Source: an uncultured Prevotellaceae bacterium (GTDB lineage Bacteria > Bacteroidota > Bacteroidia > Bacteroidales > Bacteroidaceae). Taken from it: a DNA stretch of 37,627 bases. Every line of letters starts with the position of its first letter. Position 1 is the first letter of the stretch. Below are positions 16,358 through 25,231 of this stretch, piece after piece. Below the pieces are notes generated by a model, which worked only from the letters and a program-made list of their open reading frames with translations, did no database searches and was not told the DNA's origin. Both the position numbers and the translations under genes were made by a program. Location of the stretch: positions 1 to 37,627 of the forward strand of contig CACZVN010000021.1 of the NCBI GenBank assembly GCA_902784615.1. Direction: 5' to 3'.

Positions 16358-18442
16358 TTACCTTTCTATGAGAATGCGGGCATCAACGGCCACCACATCG
16401 TTCTCATCAGCGAGCAGGGGGTTGAGGTCCATTTCCTTGATCTCTGTGGCAAAACGGAGCAGCGTGGAAAGGCGTACGATGATCTCTGCGTATTTCTGTT
16501 CGTTGATTCCCTTCTGGCCGCGTGTTCCTTTTAATATCTTATAGCCACGCAGGGAGTGGATCATCGAATAGGCCTCAGCGTAACTCAACGGAGCCAGACC
16601 GCTGGATACATCCTTCAACACCTCGACGAAAATACCGCCGAGTCCACAGAGCACGACATGGCCAAAACGCTCCTCGTATTTGGCACCTATAAAGAGTTCT
16701 GTGCCCTTCAGCATCTTCTGTACCATCACACCCGTGGCATCCTGGATCTTCATCATACGGTCGAACTCGAGGGCGAGGTGCTCGGCCGTACGGATGTTCA
16801 GTGCCACACCACCCACATCGCTCTTATGCACGGGTCCTACGACCTTCGCCACCACGGGATAGCCCACCTTCTCGGCAAAAGCGATCAGTTCTTCCTTCGA
16901 GGTGGAGCACAACTCTGGAACGAGGGGGATACCTGCACAGGATAGAATCTCCCTGACGACATCAGGAGCCACATAGCCACGCTCAAGACCCTCGAATTTC
17001 AAGCGATTGGTCTCACGGTATATGATCTTATGAAGTCCGGTAATGTCGAGTCCGTAAAGCTGTACCTCTAACGGGGCTGGTGGTGGCGTGTTCATAACCT
17101 GCGACAAGGCAGTAGCCAGCGTCACCTCGTCACTGAAGTTCACATGACCTTTCTTCAGAAATTCCTCCACCTCGGGGCCTGCCGTATGCAGACTGGGCAG
17201 CACGGGGAAAATCGGTTTCTTGCACTCGCGGATCTTCTTGTCGAGCACATCGTAGGCCTCATAGAGTTGGGTGAGACCAGGCGTACCGTAGATGACGGCA
17301 ATAGCGTCGATATGGTCGAACTGGTTCTCGCAGTAGTCGATGATCATACCCAACTGCTCGGCCGTTCCTGTAGCGAGGAAGTCGATGGGGTTAGCCACTG
17401 ATGAGCCAGGGAAGAGTTTCGTCTTCAGTTCCTCGGCGGCAGGGCCTTCGATTTTAGGAACGATCAAACCGCCCTTCGAGAGGGCATCCGTGAGCATCAC
17501 GCCAGGACCACCTGCATGGGTGACAATGGCGAAATTCTTACCTTTCAGCTCAGGCAGTGTGAAGATACAGCCTACAGTAGTAAGTTCCTCACGCGAGTAG
17601 CAACGTACAATACCCGCCTTACGGAAAAGGGCCTCAACGGCCGAGTCGGAAGAGGCGATGGCACCCGTATGCGACGAGGCGGCACGAGAGCCGCTCTCAC
17701 TCGAACCAGCCTTGATGGCTGCGATGCGACATCCCTTCCGAATGAGGTTGCCTGCATGGAAGAGTAATTTATCTGGATTCGAGATATTCTCTATATAGAG
17801 CAATTTCACCTTCGAGTCCGTCTCGGCATTGAAGTGGTCGTCCATATACTGCAACACATCCTCGATACCGATCTGTTTGCCATTGCCGATGCTCCAGACA
17901 CTGTTGAACTGCAGCCCCTTGATGACGGCACTCTCAAGAATGAATACCGCCGTGGCACCAGAACCGCTGACGAAATCGACGCCCTGTGGACTCAGGTTCG
18001 GAATGGGTTGTGTGAACACACTGTGGTGATTGCGGTTCAACAGTCCAATACAGTTGGGACCTATCAGGGCGGCACCGTATTTCTTACAGGTATCGAGGAT
18101 GCGCTGCTCCAAAACAGCACCCTCCTTCGTCTCCTCACCGAAACCGGCAGAGATGATGACGAAGGCGCGCACCCCTTTCTCCGCACAAAGGTAATCGACA
18201 TAGTCGGGACAGAACTTGGCAGCCACCACGAGGACGGCCAATTCCGTCTGAGGGATGTCCTTCACGTCGTGGAACGCCCTGATGCCCTGCACCTCGTCTT
18301 CCTTGGGGTTCACGATGTGCAGGTCGCCACCGAAACCACCGTTCTTGATATTACGTACAATAGCGCCACCAGGCTTATGCACGTTGTTGGAGCCGCCGAT
18401 AACGACAATACTCCCCGGATTGAGTAGTTGTTGGTTAATCAT
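16358..18442 (-). CDS. Acetate-CoA ligase (ADP-forming), fused alpha-beta chain
   Basis: Converts acetyl-CoA (or another acyl-CoA) with ADP and phosphate to acid, CoA and ATP, a substrate-level phosphorylation step in anaerobes. From the ATG at 18442 it is 694 residues. The CoA-binding Rossmann domain is first (PGSIVVIGGSNNVHKPGGAIVRN), then the succinyl-CoA-ligase-like domains with catalytic His in SSHTGAIASSD, then a C-terminal ATP-grasp domain (EKVGYPVVAKVVGPVHKSDVGG, ELFIGAKYEERFGHVVLCGLGGI, EMDLNPLLADEN). The frame extends to 18478, but MINQQLLNPGSIVV is the family N-terminus. Two consensus promoters precede it; the nearer one would give a leaderless mRNA. The flavoprotein follows after 17 bp. 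Confidence 0.92.
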   Translation of the reverse strand: MINQQLLNPGSIVVIGGSNNVHKPGGAIVRNIKNGGFGGDLHIVNPKEDEVQGIRAFHDVKDIPQTELAVLVVAAKFCPDYVDYLCAEKGVRAFVIISAGFGEETKEGAVLEQRILDTCKKYGAALIGPNCIGLLNRNHHSVFTQPIPNLSPQGVDFVSGSGATAVFILESAVIKGLQFNSVWSIGNGKQIGIEDVLQYMDDHFNAETDSKVKLLYIENISNPDKLLFHAGNLIRKGCRIAAIKAGSSESGSRAASSHTGAIASSDSAVEALFRKAGIVRCYSREELTTVGCIFTLPELKGKNFAIVTHAGGPGVMLTDALSKGGLIVPKIEGPAAEELKTKLFPGSSVANPIDFLATGTAEQLGMIIDYCENQFDHIDAIAVIYGTPGLTQLYEAYDVLDKKIRECKKPIFPVLPSLHTAGPEVEEFLKKGHVNFSDEVTLATALSQVMNTPPPAPLEVQLYGLDITGLHKIIYRETNRLKFEGLERGYVAPDVVREILSCAGIPLVPELCSTSKEELIAFAEKVGYPVVAKVVGPVHKSDVGGVALNIRTAEHLALEFDRMMKIQDATGVMVQKMLKGTELFIGAKYEERFGHVVLCGLGGIFVEVLKDVSSGLAPLSYAEAYSMIHSLRGYKILKGTRGQKGINEQKYAEIIVRLSTLLRFATEIKEMDLNPLLADENDVVAVDARILIER

Positions 18443-18447
18443 AGGTG

Positions 18448-18479
18448 CAAAGATAGTGCAAACCGAACGAAATACCAAA
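18448..18479 (-). promoter_or_regulatory. Proximal promoter P2 of the acetate-CoA ligase gene (nearly leaderless)
   Basis: On the minus strand, TTTG (18476-18479), a 20-bp spacer, TATCTTTG (18448-18455). The ATG at 18442 begins only 5 nt after the -7 element, so the transcript would start at or next to the start codon. Confidence 0.65.
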
Positions 18480-18534
18480 AATAATTCGATTTATTTTTGT
18501 ATTTCTGAAGTGAAGCCTATCTTCGAATGAAATT

Positions 18535-18566
18535 CAAAGATAATATAATAATTCATAATTTCCAAA
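18535..18566 (-). promoter_or_regulatory. Distal promoter P1 of the acetate-CoA ligase gene
   Basis: On the minus strand, TTTG (18563-18566), a 20-bp spacer, TATCTTTG (18535-18542): a second exact consensus. It would give a leader of about 85 nt. Confidence 0.6.
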
Positions 18567-18586
18567 TGATTTTCAAATATATTCAT

Positions 18587-18594
18587 TATCTTTG
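18587..18594 (+). promoter_or_regulatory. -7 element for the alpha-2-macroglobulin operon
   Basis: TATCTTTG, 32 nt before the ATG at 18627, in an AT-rich region. No TTTG at -33. With the inverted CAAAGATAAT at 18535-18544 it forms a 10-bp inverted repeat because the two opposing promoters share the element. Confidence 0.55.
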
Positions 18595-18626
18595 CATAGT
18601 TAAACCAATTAACTGTTGGATCGCAA

Positions 18627-21600
18627 ATGAAAAAAGTACTCATCTTATTAGTTGCATTGATGTTACCAGTGTTTATCTTTGGAGAAAATTACGCTTCCCT
18701 ATGGAAGAAAGTGGCACAGGCAGAAGAGAAAGACCTGCCTAAGAGCGAGTATGAATGGCTTCAGAATATCGTAAAGAAAGCCGAGAAGGGTAAGGACTAT
18801 GGTCATCTGTTGAAGGCAGAGTTACTTGGTGCCCAGGTGATGTCGGAGATTGTCCCCGACTCCCTGATGCCTGAGATGGCGCGCATAGCAGAGCGTTGTA
18901 AGCAGACAGACGACGAGGTGCTGAAACTCGTCTATCAAACCGTGCTCTATCGCGTCGGCAACCTTTACTCCTCTATGCATTTCCAAGACAAGCGACCTGA
19001 ACTCACAGAGGCACTCTGCCAGAAACTGGCCCAGGTGAAGGAAGACAAGTACGTGCCCTTCGTCATCAAGGGCAGCGATAGTGAACTCTTCAACTACGAC
19101 CTGCTGAGTATCATCGGCTTCGAACTGGGTGAACAGGATGTGCTCTACGACTACTATGTCAAGGTTGGCAACCGTCGTGCCGCCTGTATCGTGGCTTCCA
19201 AGTGGTTCTACTATTCTAATAAGGAGAAACTCGACACATTGCTCAAAGAGTATGAGGATCTCCCAGAGGCCGGTGAACTGGCCATCGCACGTTATGACCG
19301 TATGTACAGTGCCCCTGCCGAGGAGAAGATCACCTTTATCCGTGAGGCCCTCAAGAAGTGGGGTAATTGGAAGCGGATGGACTATCTACGCAACGAGGAG
19401 AAGAAACTCACCAACCCTGAGATCCAACTGACTTTCGACAGGGCCGTGGCCATGCCAGGACAATCCACGAATCTGGCACTGAAAGAGATGCGCAACCTGC
19501 GGTCGCTCACAATGAAGATCTACGAGGTGAATGCCGAAGGCGACATCGACCTCAACCCCTCCAATGAGAAGGAATACAAGCAGATCAAGGCCCTGCTGGG
19601 TAAGGTCGTCAATGAACAGACCATATCTTATCAGGACAAGAAAGACTACGAGTTCTTCGAGGATGCGCTGACCATCCCCGAGCTTCCCATCGGCGTCTAT
19701 CTGTTGGAGTTTACCAGTCCATCCGGTATCGATCCCGTGCGCCGTCTGTATTTCGTGACGGACGTCTTCGTCATTGGCGAACCACAGAGCACTGGCGAGG
19801 ATGAGCGTTATGTGGTGGTCAATGCCCGCACAGGACAGCCCATTGCCGGTGCCCATCTGCGCATCAAGAACTACCGCACCTATTCAAGTTATGAAACTTT
19901 CGAGGGCGTGACCGACGAGAAGGGCGAATATATCTTCAAGGGAATGAACAAGAGCCACCAGCGTCGGGATGTGTTTGCCTATACGGATACGGACAGAGCT
20001 TGTCCTGAAAGGAGCAACAACACCAGCTACTCCTATTACGCTGACAGGAATTTGGTCACCCGTACGCAGGTCTATACCGATCGCAGCATCTACCGTCCTG
20101 GACAGACCGTCCATGTGTCGGCCCTCACCTATCAGGTGAAGAACGGCATTGAGCAGAAGGTGTGCGAGAGCGAGTCGCTGACGTTCCGTCTCTACGATGC
20201 TAACTACAAGATGATTCAGGAACAGCAAGTGAAAACAGATGAATATGGTGTGGCTGCAGTGGATTTCACGCTGCCCTCGTCAGGTTTGACCGGTTCCTTC
20301 CATATCCGGGTCAATGACCAGCGGCACTATATCCGCGTGGAGGAATACAAGCGTCCCACCTTCTATGTGGAGTTCCCTGAGGTGAAAGAGGCATACGCTG
20401 CTGGTGAAACCCTGAAGGTCAAGGGTACGGCCCTGAGTTATGCGGGGGTGCCCGTACAGGGTGGAAAGGTCAGTTTCAAGGTCACGCGTCGGACGGCCTT
20501 CTGGTGGTGGTCCTACAGCCGCTACTGGGACATGGGCGCCATAGGCTACGGCCATCAGGGCGACGAGATCACCAAGGGCGAGACCATATCAGATGACAAC
20601 GGACAGTTCGAGATCGAGGTTCCCCTGACGCTGCCCGACACTGCCAATCCCATGTTCTATACCTTCATGGTGACGGCCGATGTCACTGATACGGCCGGTG
20701 AGACACGTAGTGGACAACTCTCCCTGCCTTTGGGCAACCGCAAGACGGCCCTGACGGTGGATCTGCAGGAGAAGATCCTGGCCGACGAGAAACCGGAGGT
20801 GACCATCCATCTGCTGAATGCCGCAGGACAGGATATCAAGGCCCAGGCCCAGTACCAGATCGACGGCGGCGCCTGGCAGAAAGTTGATACGAACACCAGG
20901 TTCCCACTCCTCAGCACAGGACTGCAGAGTGGCAAACACACCCTCAAGGCCATCTGTGAGAACGACACCATCGAACGTACGTTCGTGCTCTTCTCCCTCG
21001 ACGACCAGGTGCCCGCCACAGAGACCGACGACTGGTTCTACCAGTCTGCCACCCAGTTCCCCAACGACGGCAAGCCCGTTACCATCCAGGTGGGATCGTC
21101 AGATCAGGATGTGTATATCGTCTATAGCATCTTCGCTGGCAGCAAGCTCATCGAACGCGGTGCTGTGGATAAGAGCAACCAGCTTTTCAACCTAAAAGCT
21201 ACCTATGAGGAGGAATATGGTAATGGTCTTCTGATGACCTTCGCCTGGGTAAAGAATCAGCAGTGCTACACCCATAAGGTGAGGATCCTGCGTCCCATGC
21301 CGGATAAGAAACTGAAACTGGAATGGACCACCTTCCGCGACCGTCTGAAACCAGGACAGCAGGAGGAGTGGACACTCTCCATCAAGGATGCCGACGACAA
21401 ACCCGTCGATGCCCAGTTCATGGCCACGCTCTATGACAAGAGCCTCGACCAGATCGCCAGTCACCAATGGAGTCTCGTGCCCTATCTCTCGATACCACTC
21501 CCCTCTACATCCTGGCATTATCCCGTCTATTCCAAGGTGAACAACTATGAGAGCATGAACTGGAGACGCCTCGATGTCGATGAACTGTTGTTCAGTCACT

Positions 21601-24062
21601 TTGACGAGGATGTCATCCCCTCACCCTATTCCCATCATCGTACCCGTATGTTCAAAGCAGCAGGCGGAGACAGAATACTATACGATGAAGTCGTCATGGC
21701 CGAGCCCGTGATGAGGGAGAGAGTGTCAATGGCCAATGCCGCTGTAGAGGATGCTGAGGAAGCCAATGACAATGCCAAAGAGGCTGAGTCAGAACAGGGG
21801 TCCCAGATGGAGATGCGTGAGAACCTCAACGAGACCGCCTTCTTCTATCCCCAGTTGACGACGGACAAGAACGGTCGCGTGGCCCTGAAGTTCACGTTAC
21901 CGGAGAGTCTCACCACCTGGCGCCTCATGGGTCTGGCCCATACCAAGGATATGTACTATGGCACCATCGAGGGTGCGACTGTCGCCCAGAAGGACGTGAT
22001 GATCCAGCCTAACATCCCGCGCTTCCTGCGTGAGGGAGACCAAGCCGTCATCGCCGCCCGCATCTTCAACATCGGTGAGAAGGCGCTCACTGGCAAGGCC
22101 CATCTCAAGTTGCTCAATGCCGAGACGAATGCCGTGGTCTGCGAGTGGTCGCAACCCGTCACCGTCAAGGCTGGCGGTACGACCACCGTCGCCTTCCCTG
22201 TGGATGCCAACAATGCTGGCTTAAGCGGCAACACCATCCTCATCTGTCAGATGATGGTAAGTGGCAAGGGCTTCTCCGACGGAGAACAGCACTACCTGCC
22301 TGTCCTGCCAGCCTCGGAGCGGGTGACGGTGACACAGTCGATTACCCAGCACCAGCCAGGCACCGTCGATATCGACCTCGCCAAACTGATCCCCGCTGAC
22401 GCCCGAGATACGAAACTCACCGTCGAATATACCAACAACCCGGCCTGGCTGATGGTGCAGTCGCTGCCCTCACTCGGCATGGTCTTTGACGACAATGCCA
22501 TCTCATTGGCAGCCTCCTATTATGCCAACGGACTGGGCCGTCATATCATCGACCAGCAGCCTGAGGCCAAGAAGGCCTTCGACCTGTGGAAGCAGGAGAC
22601 AGGCAACGAGACCTCACTGATGAGTGCCTTGGAGAAGAATCAGGAGTTGAAGGACGTCGTGCTCAGTGAGACGCCATGGGTGCTCGATGCCGACAACGAG
22701 ACGGCTCAGAAACAAAAACTCGCCGACTTCTTCGACACGAACCTGATGAACCAGCGTCTCAGCACCACCATCGAGAAACTCCAGAAACTACAGCGTTACG
22801 ACGGTTCATGGTCGTGGTGGCCCGACATGCCAGGCTCGTTCTATATGACGGTGGCCGTCTCCGAGATGCTCGTACGCCTGAACGATATGGCGGGCGAACA
22901 GAAGGATACCGAGTCCATGCTCACGAAAGCCTTCCGCTTCATGGGTAAAGAAATCGTTGAGGAGGTAGAGGAACTGAAGAAGTGGGCCAAGGAAGGTCAC
23001 GAGGTGTCCTTCCCCAGTTTCAAGGCTCTCCAGTGGCTCTATCTGGCCGCCCTCGACGGGCGCGAGCTGCCCGCCGACGTGCAGAAGGCCAACGACTATC
23101 TGCTGAAACTCCTGAAGAAGGACATCAAGGATCAGACCCTCTATGAGAAAGCCCTCACGGCCGTCATTCTCCAGAAGTCGGAACCTCAGCGCGCCGCCGA
23201 ATATGTGGAGTCGCTGAAGCAATATACCGTCTATCGCGAGGAGACTGGTCGCTACTACGACACACCGCGTGCCGGCTACTCATGGTTCGACTATACCATT
23301 CCCACCCAGACCGTTGCCATTGAGGCTATCCAGCGGATTACACCCGATGACAAGCGGACCGTCCGTGAGATGCGGCGCTGGCTCCTCCAGGAGAAACGCA
23401 CACAGGCTTGGGACACGCCCATCAACAGCGTGAATGCCATCTATGCCTTCCTGATGGACCAGAAGAGTCCGTTGTCCGTGAACAACAACCACGCCCAGCT
23501 GAAGATTGACGGCAAGCCCCTCGATGCCCCCAAGGCCACGGCGGCCATCGGTTACGTGAAGACCACCGTCCCTGCCAGCAGTAAGGCCTTCACCGTGGAG
23601 AAGACCACAGAGGACACCTCTTGGGGAGCCGTCTATGCCCAGTTTGTTCAGGCCACGAAGAACATCACCGACGCCAGCAACGGTCTCACCGTGAAGCGCG
23701 AGTTGTTGACGGCCGACGGTAAGTCACCTGAGGTCCTGAAGGTAGGCGACCGCGTGAAGATGCGCATCACCATCACGGCCGACCGCGACTATGACTTCGT
23801 ACAGGTCATTGACAAGCGCGCTGCCTGTCTGGAGCCCGTACGCCAGCTCAGTGGCTATCGCAACGGAGCATACGTTACGCCAAAGGACAATACGACGAAC
23901 TATTATTTCGACATGATGCGGAAAGGCACCCATGTCTTTGAGACCGAATACAATATCGACCGCACGGGCACCTACGAGACGGGCACCTGCACTGTACAGT
24001 GCGCCTACGCCCCTGAGTTCCGTGGTACCACCAAGTCGAAAACGATAAAAGTAAAAGAGTAA
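18627..24062 (+). CDS. Bacterial alpha-2-macroglobulin family protein (MG2 and A2M domains, no thioester motif)
   Basis: A very large exported protein (1811 residues), probably periplasmic or on the outer membrane. Bacterial alpha-2-macroglobulins are thought to trap proteases. After a signal peptide (MKKVLILLVALMLPVFIFG) comes a 250-residue helical region, then macroglobulin domains, including the MG2 signature TDRSIYRPGQTVHVSALTY (about 481-499). An Ala/Glu-rich stretch (about 1019-1065, in the bait-region position) precedes the A2M domain (TAFFYPQLTTDKNGRVALKF, about 1070-1115). The alpha-alpha barrel (thioester) domain is at about 1270-1600. Where thioester members have CxEQ, this protein reads MVFDDNAISLAASYYANGL, so it lacks the reactive thioester. 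It heads a likely operon with a DUF1573 protein, meaB and ispH. No pbpC lies nearby. Confidence 0.9.
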   Translation: MKKVLILLVALMLPVFIFGENYASLWKKVAQAEEKDLPKSEYEWLQNIVKKAEKGKDYGHLLKAELLGAQVMSEIVPDSLMPEMARIAERCKQTDDEVLKLVYQTVLYRVGNLYSSMHFQDKRPELTEALCQKLAQVKEDKYVPFVIKGSDSELFNYDLLSIIGFELGEQDVLYDYYVKVGNRRAACIVASKWFYYSNKEKLDTLLKEYEDLPEAGELAIARYDRMYSAPAEEKITFIREALKKWGNWKRMDYLRNEEKKLTNPEIQLTFDRAVAMPGQSTNLALKEMRNLRSLTMKIYEVNAEGDIDLNPSNEKEYKQIKALLGKVVNEQTISYQDKKDYEFFEDALTIPELPIGVYLLEFTSPSGIDPVRRLYFVTDVFVIGEPQSTGEDERYVVVNARTGQPIAGAHLRIKNYRTYSSYETFEGVTDEKGEYIFKGMNKSHQRRDVFAYTDTDRACPERSNNTSYSYYADRNLVTRTQVYTDRSIYRPGQTVHVSALTYQVKNGIEQKVCESESLTFRLYDANYKMIQEQQVKTDEYGVAAVDFTLPSSGLTGSFHIRVNDQRHYIRVEEYKRPTFYVEFPEVKEAYAAGETLKVKGTALSYAGVPVQGGKVSFKVTRRTAFWWWSYSRYWDMGAIGYGHQGDEITKGETISDDNGQFEIEVPLTLPDTANPMFYTFMVTADVTDTAGETRSGQLSLPLGNRKTALTVDLQEKILADEKPEVTIHLLNAAGQDIKAQAQYQIDGGAWQKVDTNTRFPLLSTGLQSGKHTLKAICENDTIERTFVLFSLDDQVPATETDDWFYQSATQFPNDGKPVTIQVGSSDQDVYIVYSIFAGSKLIERGAVDKSNQLFNLKATYEEEYGNGLLMTFAWVKNQQCYTHKVRILRPMPDKKLKLEWTTFRDRLKPGQQEEWTLSIKDADDKPVDAQFMATLYDKSLDQIASHQWSLVPYLSIPLPSTSWHYPVYSKVNNYESMNWRRLDVDELLFSHFDEDVIPSPYSHHRTRMFKAAGGDRILYDEVVMAEPVMRERVSMANAAVEDAEEANDNAKEAESEQGSQMEMRENLNETAFFYPQLTTDKNGRVALKFTLPESLTTWRLMGLAHTKDMYYGTIEGATVAQKDVMIQPNIPRFLREGDQAVIAARIFNIGEKALTGKAHLKLLNAETNAVVCEWSQPVTVKAGGTTTVAFPVDANNAGLSGNTILICQMMVSGKGFSDGEQHYLPVLPASERVTVTQSITQHQPGTVDIDLAKLIPADARDTKLTVEYTNNPAWLMVQSLPSLGMVFDDNAISLAASYYANGLGRHIIDQQPEAKKAFDLWKQETGNETSLMSALEKNQELKDVVLSETPWVLDADNETAQKQKLADFFDTNLMNQRLSTTIEKLQKLQRYDGSWSWWPDMPGSFYMTVAVSEMLVRLNDMAGEQKDTESMLTKAFRFMGKEIVEEVEELKKWAKEGHEVSFPSFKALQWLYLAALDGRELPADVQKANDYLLKLLKKDIKDQTLYEKALTAVILQKSEPQRAAEYVESLKQYTVYREETGRYYDTPRAGYSWFDYTIPTQTVAIEAIQRITPDDKRTVREMRRWLLQEKRTQAWDTPINSVNAIYAFLMDQKSPLSVNNNHAQLKIDGKPLDAPKATAAIGYVKTTVPASSKAFTVEKTTEDTSWGAVYAQFVQATKNITDASNGLTVKRELLTADGKSPEVLKVGDRVKMRITITADRDYDFVQVIDKRAACLEPVRQLSGYRNGAYVTPKDNTTNYYFDMMRKGTHVFETEYNIDRTGTYETGTCTVQCAYAPEFRGTTKSKTIKVKE

Positions 24063-24082
24063 AAAGGTAAAAAAGTAAAAAA
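24047..24082 (+). repeat. GGTAAAAA-class 8-bp repeat across the A2M stop codon
   Basis: Degenerate AAAAGGTA/AAAAAGTA units encode the last residues (KVKE) and stop of the A2M gene and continue into the gap. It is the reverse orientation of the TTTTTACC repeat. Confidence 0.6.
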
Positions 24083-24112
24083 CAAGTAATAATATATAGT
24101 TAGGAAATAGAT

Positions 24113-25198
24113 ATGATACATTTATGTGATAAGAGAAAAAGACAGGTTGGGAGTGTTTTACTCTTTTACCTTTTTACCTTTTTACCTTTAAATGCCCAGA
24201 AACTGACTATAGAAAATGCCACCGTCAACTGTGGCCGTACAGGCTTTGAACAGCCCATCACCGCCACCTACGAACTGCGTAACAAAGGTATGAAACGACT
24301 CGTCATCGAGAGTGTCAAACCCGACTGCGGCTGTACGGCCGTAGAGTTCCCCAAGGAAGTGGGCGCAGGTGACAAGTTTACCATCAAGATGATCTATGAT
24401 GCCCGTCAGTTGGGCCATTTCCATAAGATGGCCGCCGTCACGAGCAACGGTTCCAAGGCACCCGTCTATCTGACGATGACAGGAGTCGTTCTGCCTGAGG
24501 TACTCGACTACACGGGCGACTATCCCTTCTCTATGGGTGACCTGCTGCTCGACAAGACAGAACTGGAGTACGACAATGTCAACAAGGGCGACACCCCTGT
24601 CGAAGAGATACACATTATGAACAACGGCACCACGAAGATGACGCCCAACGTGATGCACCTCCCACCCTACCTCTCGGCCATCGTCAAGCCGGAGACCGTG
24701 GCACCAGGACGCTCGGCTACCATTACCGTGATGCTTAACTCTGAGAAGTTGCGCGACTACGGTCTGACGCAGACCAACGTCCATATCGCCAAACAGTTAG
24801 GAGAGAAAGTCAGCGCCGAAAACGAAATGAGCGTCTCTGCTATTCTATTGCCCGATCTCAAATCTTATGAGACGACCAACAAGGCTGAGGCACCCCAGTT
24901 GCAGATTTCTGCCACCGACATCGATTTCTCCGACTTCGGAGGTAAGGCGAAGAAAACGGCCGACATCACCCTGCTCAACACAGGAGGCTCACCACTCACA
25001 ATCTCCTCACTGCAGATGTTTACCAGCGGTCTGAAGGTAACGTTGGGTAAGCGTGAGATCGCACCAGGCCAGAGCACCGTCCTCAAAGTGACGGGTTTCG
25101 CCGGCGAACTCACAAAACTGCGCACCCGTCCCCGTATCCTCATGATCACCAACGATCCTGACCATGCCAAGGTCGTTGTCAACATCAAACTGAAATAA
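24113..25198 (+). CDS. DUF1573 domain protein, exported
   Basis: A 361-residue exported protein of a Bacteroidetes family of unknown function. Residues 35-120 are a DUF1573 immunoglobulin-like domain: NCGRTGFEQPITATYELRNKG followed by SVKPDCGCTAVEFPKEV and the GHFHKMAAVTSNG strand. A second and a third similar beta-sandwich unit follow (from about 150 and from about 265, the last ending NDPDHAKVVVNIKLK). The signal peptide is unusual: its hydrophobic core LLFYLFTFLPL (16-26) is the translation of a TTTTTACC repeat, followed by LNAQ as a normal cleavage region. It lies 50 bp after the A2M gene and 33 bp before meaB. A binding or scaffold role in the periplasm is possible but not shown. Confidence 0.82.
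   Translation: MIHLCDKRKRQVGSVLLFYLFTFLPLNAQKLTIENATVNCGRTGFEQPITATYELRNKGMKRLVIESVKPDCGCTAVEFPKEVGAGDKFTIKMIYDARQLGHFHKMAAVTSNGSKAPVYLTMTGVVLPEVLDYTGDYPFSMGDLLLDKTELEYDNVNKGDTPVEEIHIMNNGTTKMTPNVMHLPPYLSAIVKPETVAPGRSATITVMLNSEKLRDYGLTQTNVHIAKQLGEKVSAENEMSVSAILLPDLKSYETTNKAEAPQLQISATDIDFSDFGGKAKKTADITLLNTGGSPLTISSLQMFTSGLKVTLGKREIAPGQSTVLKVTGFAGELTKLRTRPRILMITNDPDHAKVVVNIKLK
24156..24190 (+). repeat. TTTTTACC-class repeat encoding a signal-peptide core
   Basis: Four degenerate 8-bp units (TTTTACTC, TTTTACCT and TTTTTACC types) lie inside the coding sequence and read LFYLFTFLPL. The 8-bp unit read in triplets gives an 8-residue hydrophobic period (FLPFYLFT) without stops in any frame of this orientation. 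Confidence 0.8.
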
Positions 25199-25231
25199 TG
25201 TTTAATCTTTAATGGTTAATGTTTAATGTAA
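25196..25231 (+). repeat. TGTTTAA-class repeat between the DUF1573 gene and meaB
   Basis: The linker begins with the TAA stop of the upstream gene and consists of TGTTTAA/TCTTTAA/TGGTTAA units up to 1 nt before the meaB ATG. Confidence 0.75.

Noticed and set aside
16556-18427. Several plus-strand frames of up to 197 codons across the acetate-CoA ligase gene
   Set aside because: All lie antisense to a full-length family member and show no domain or start signal.
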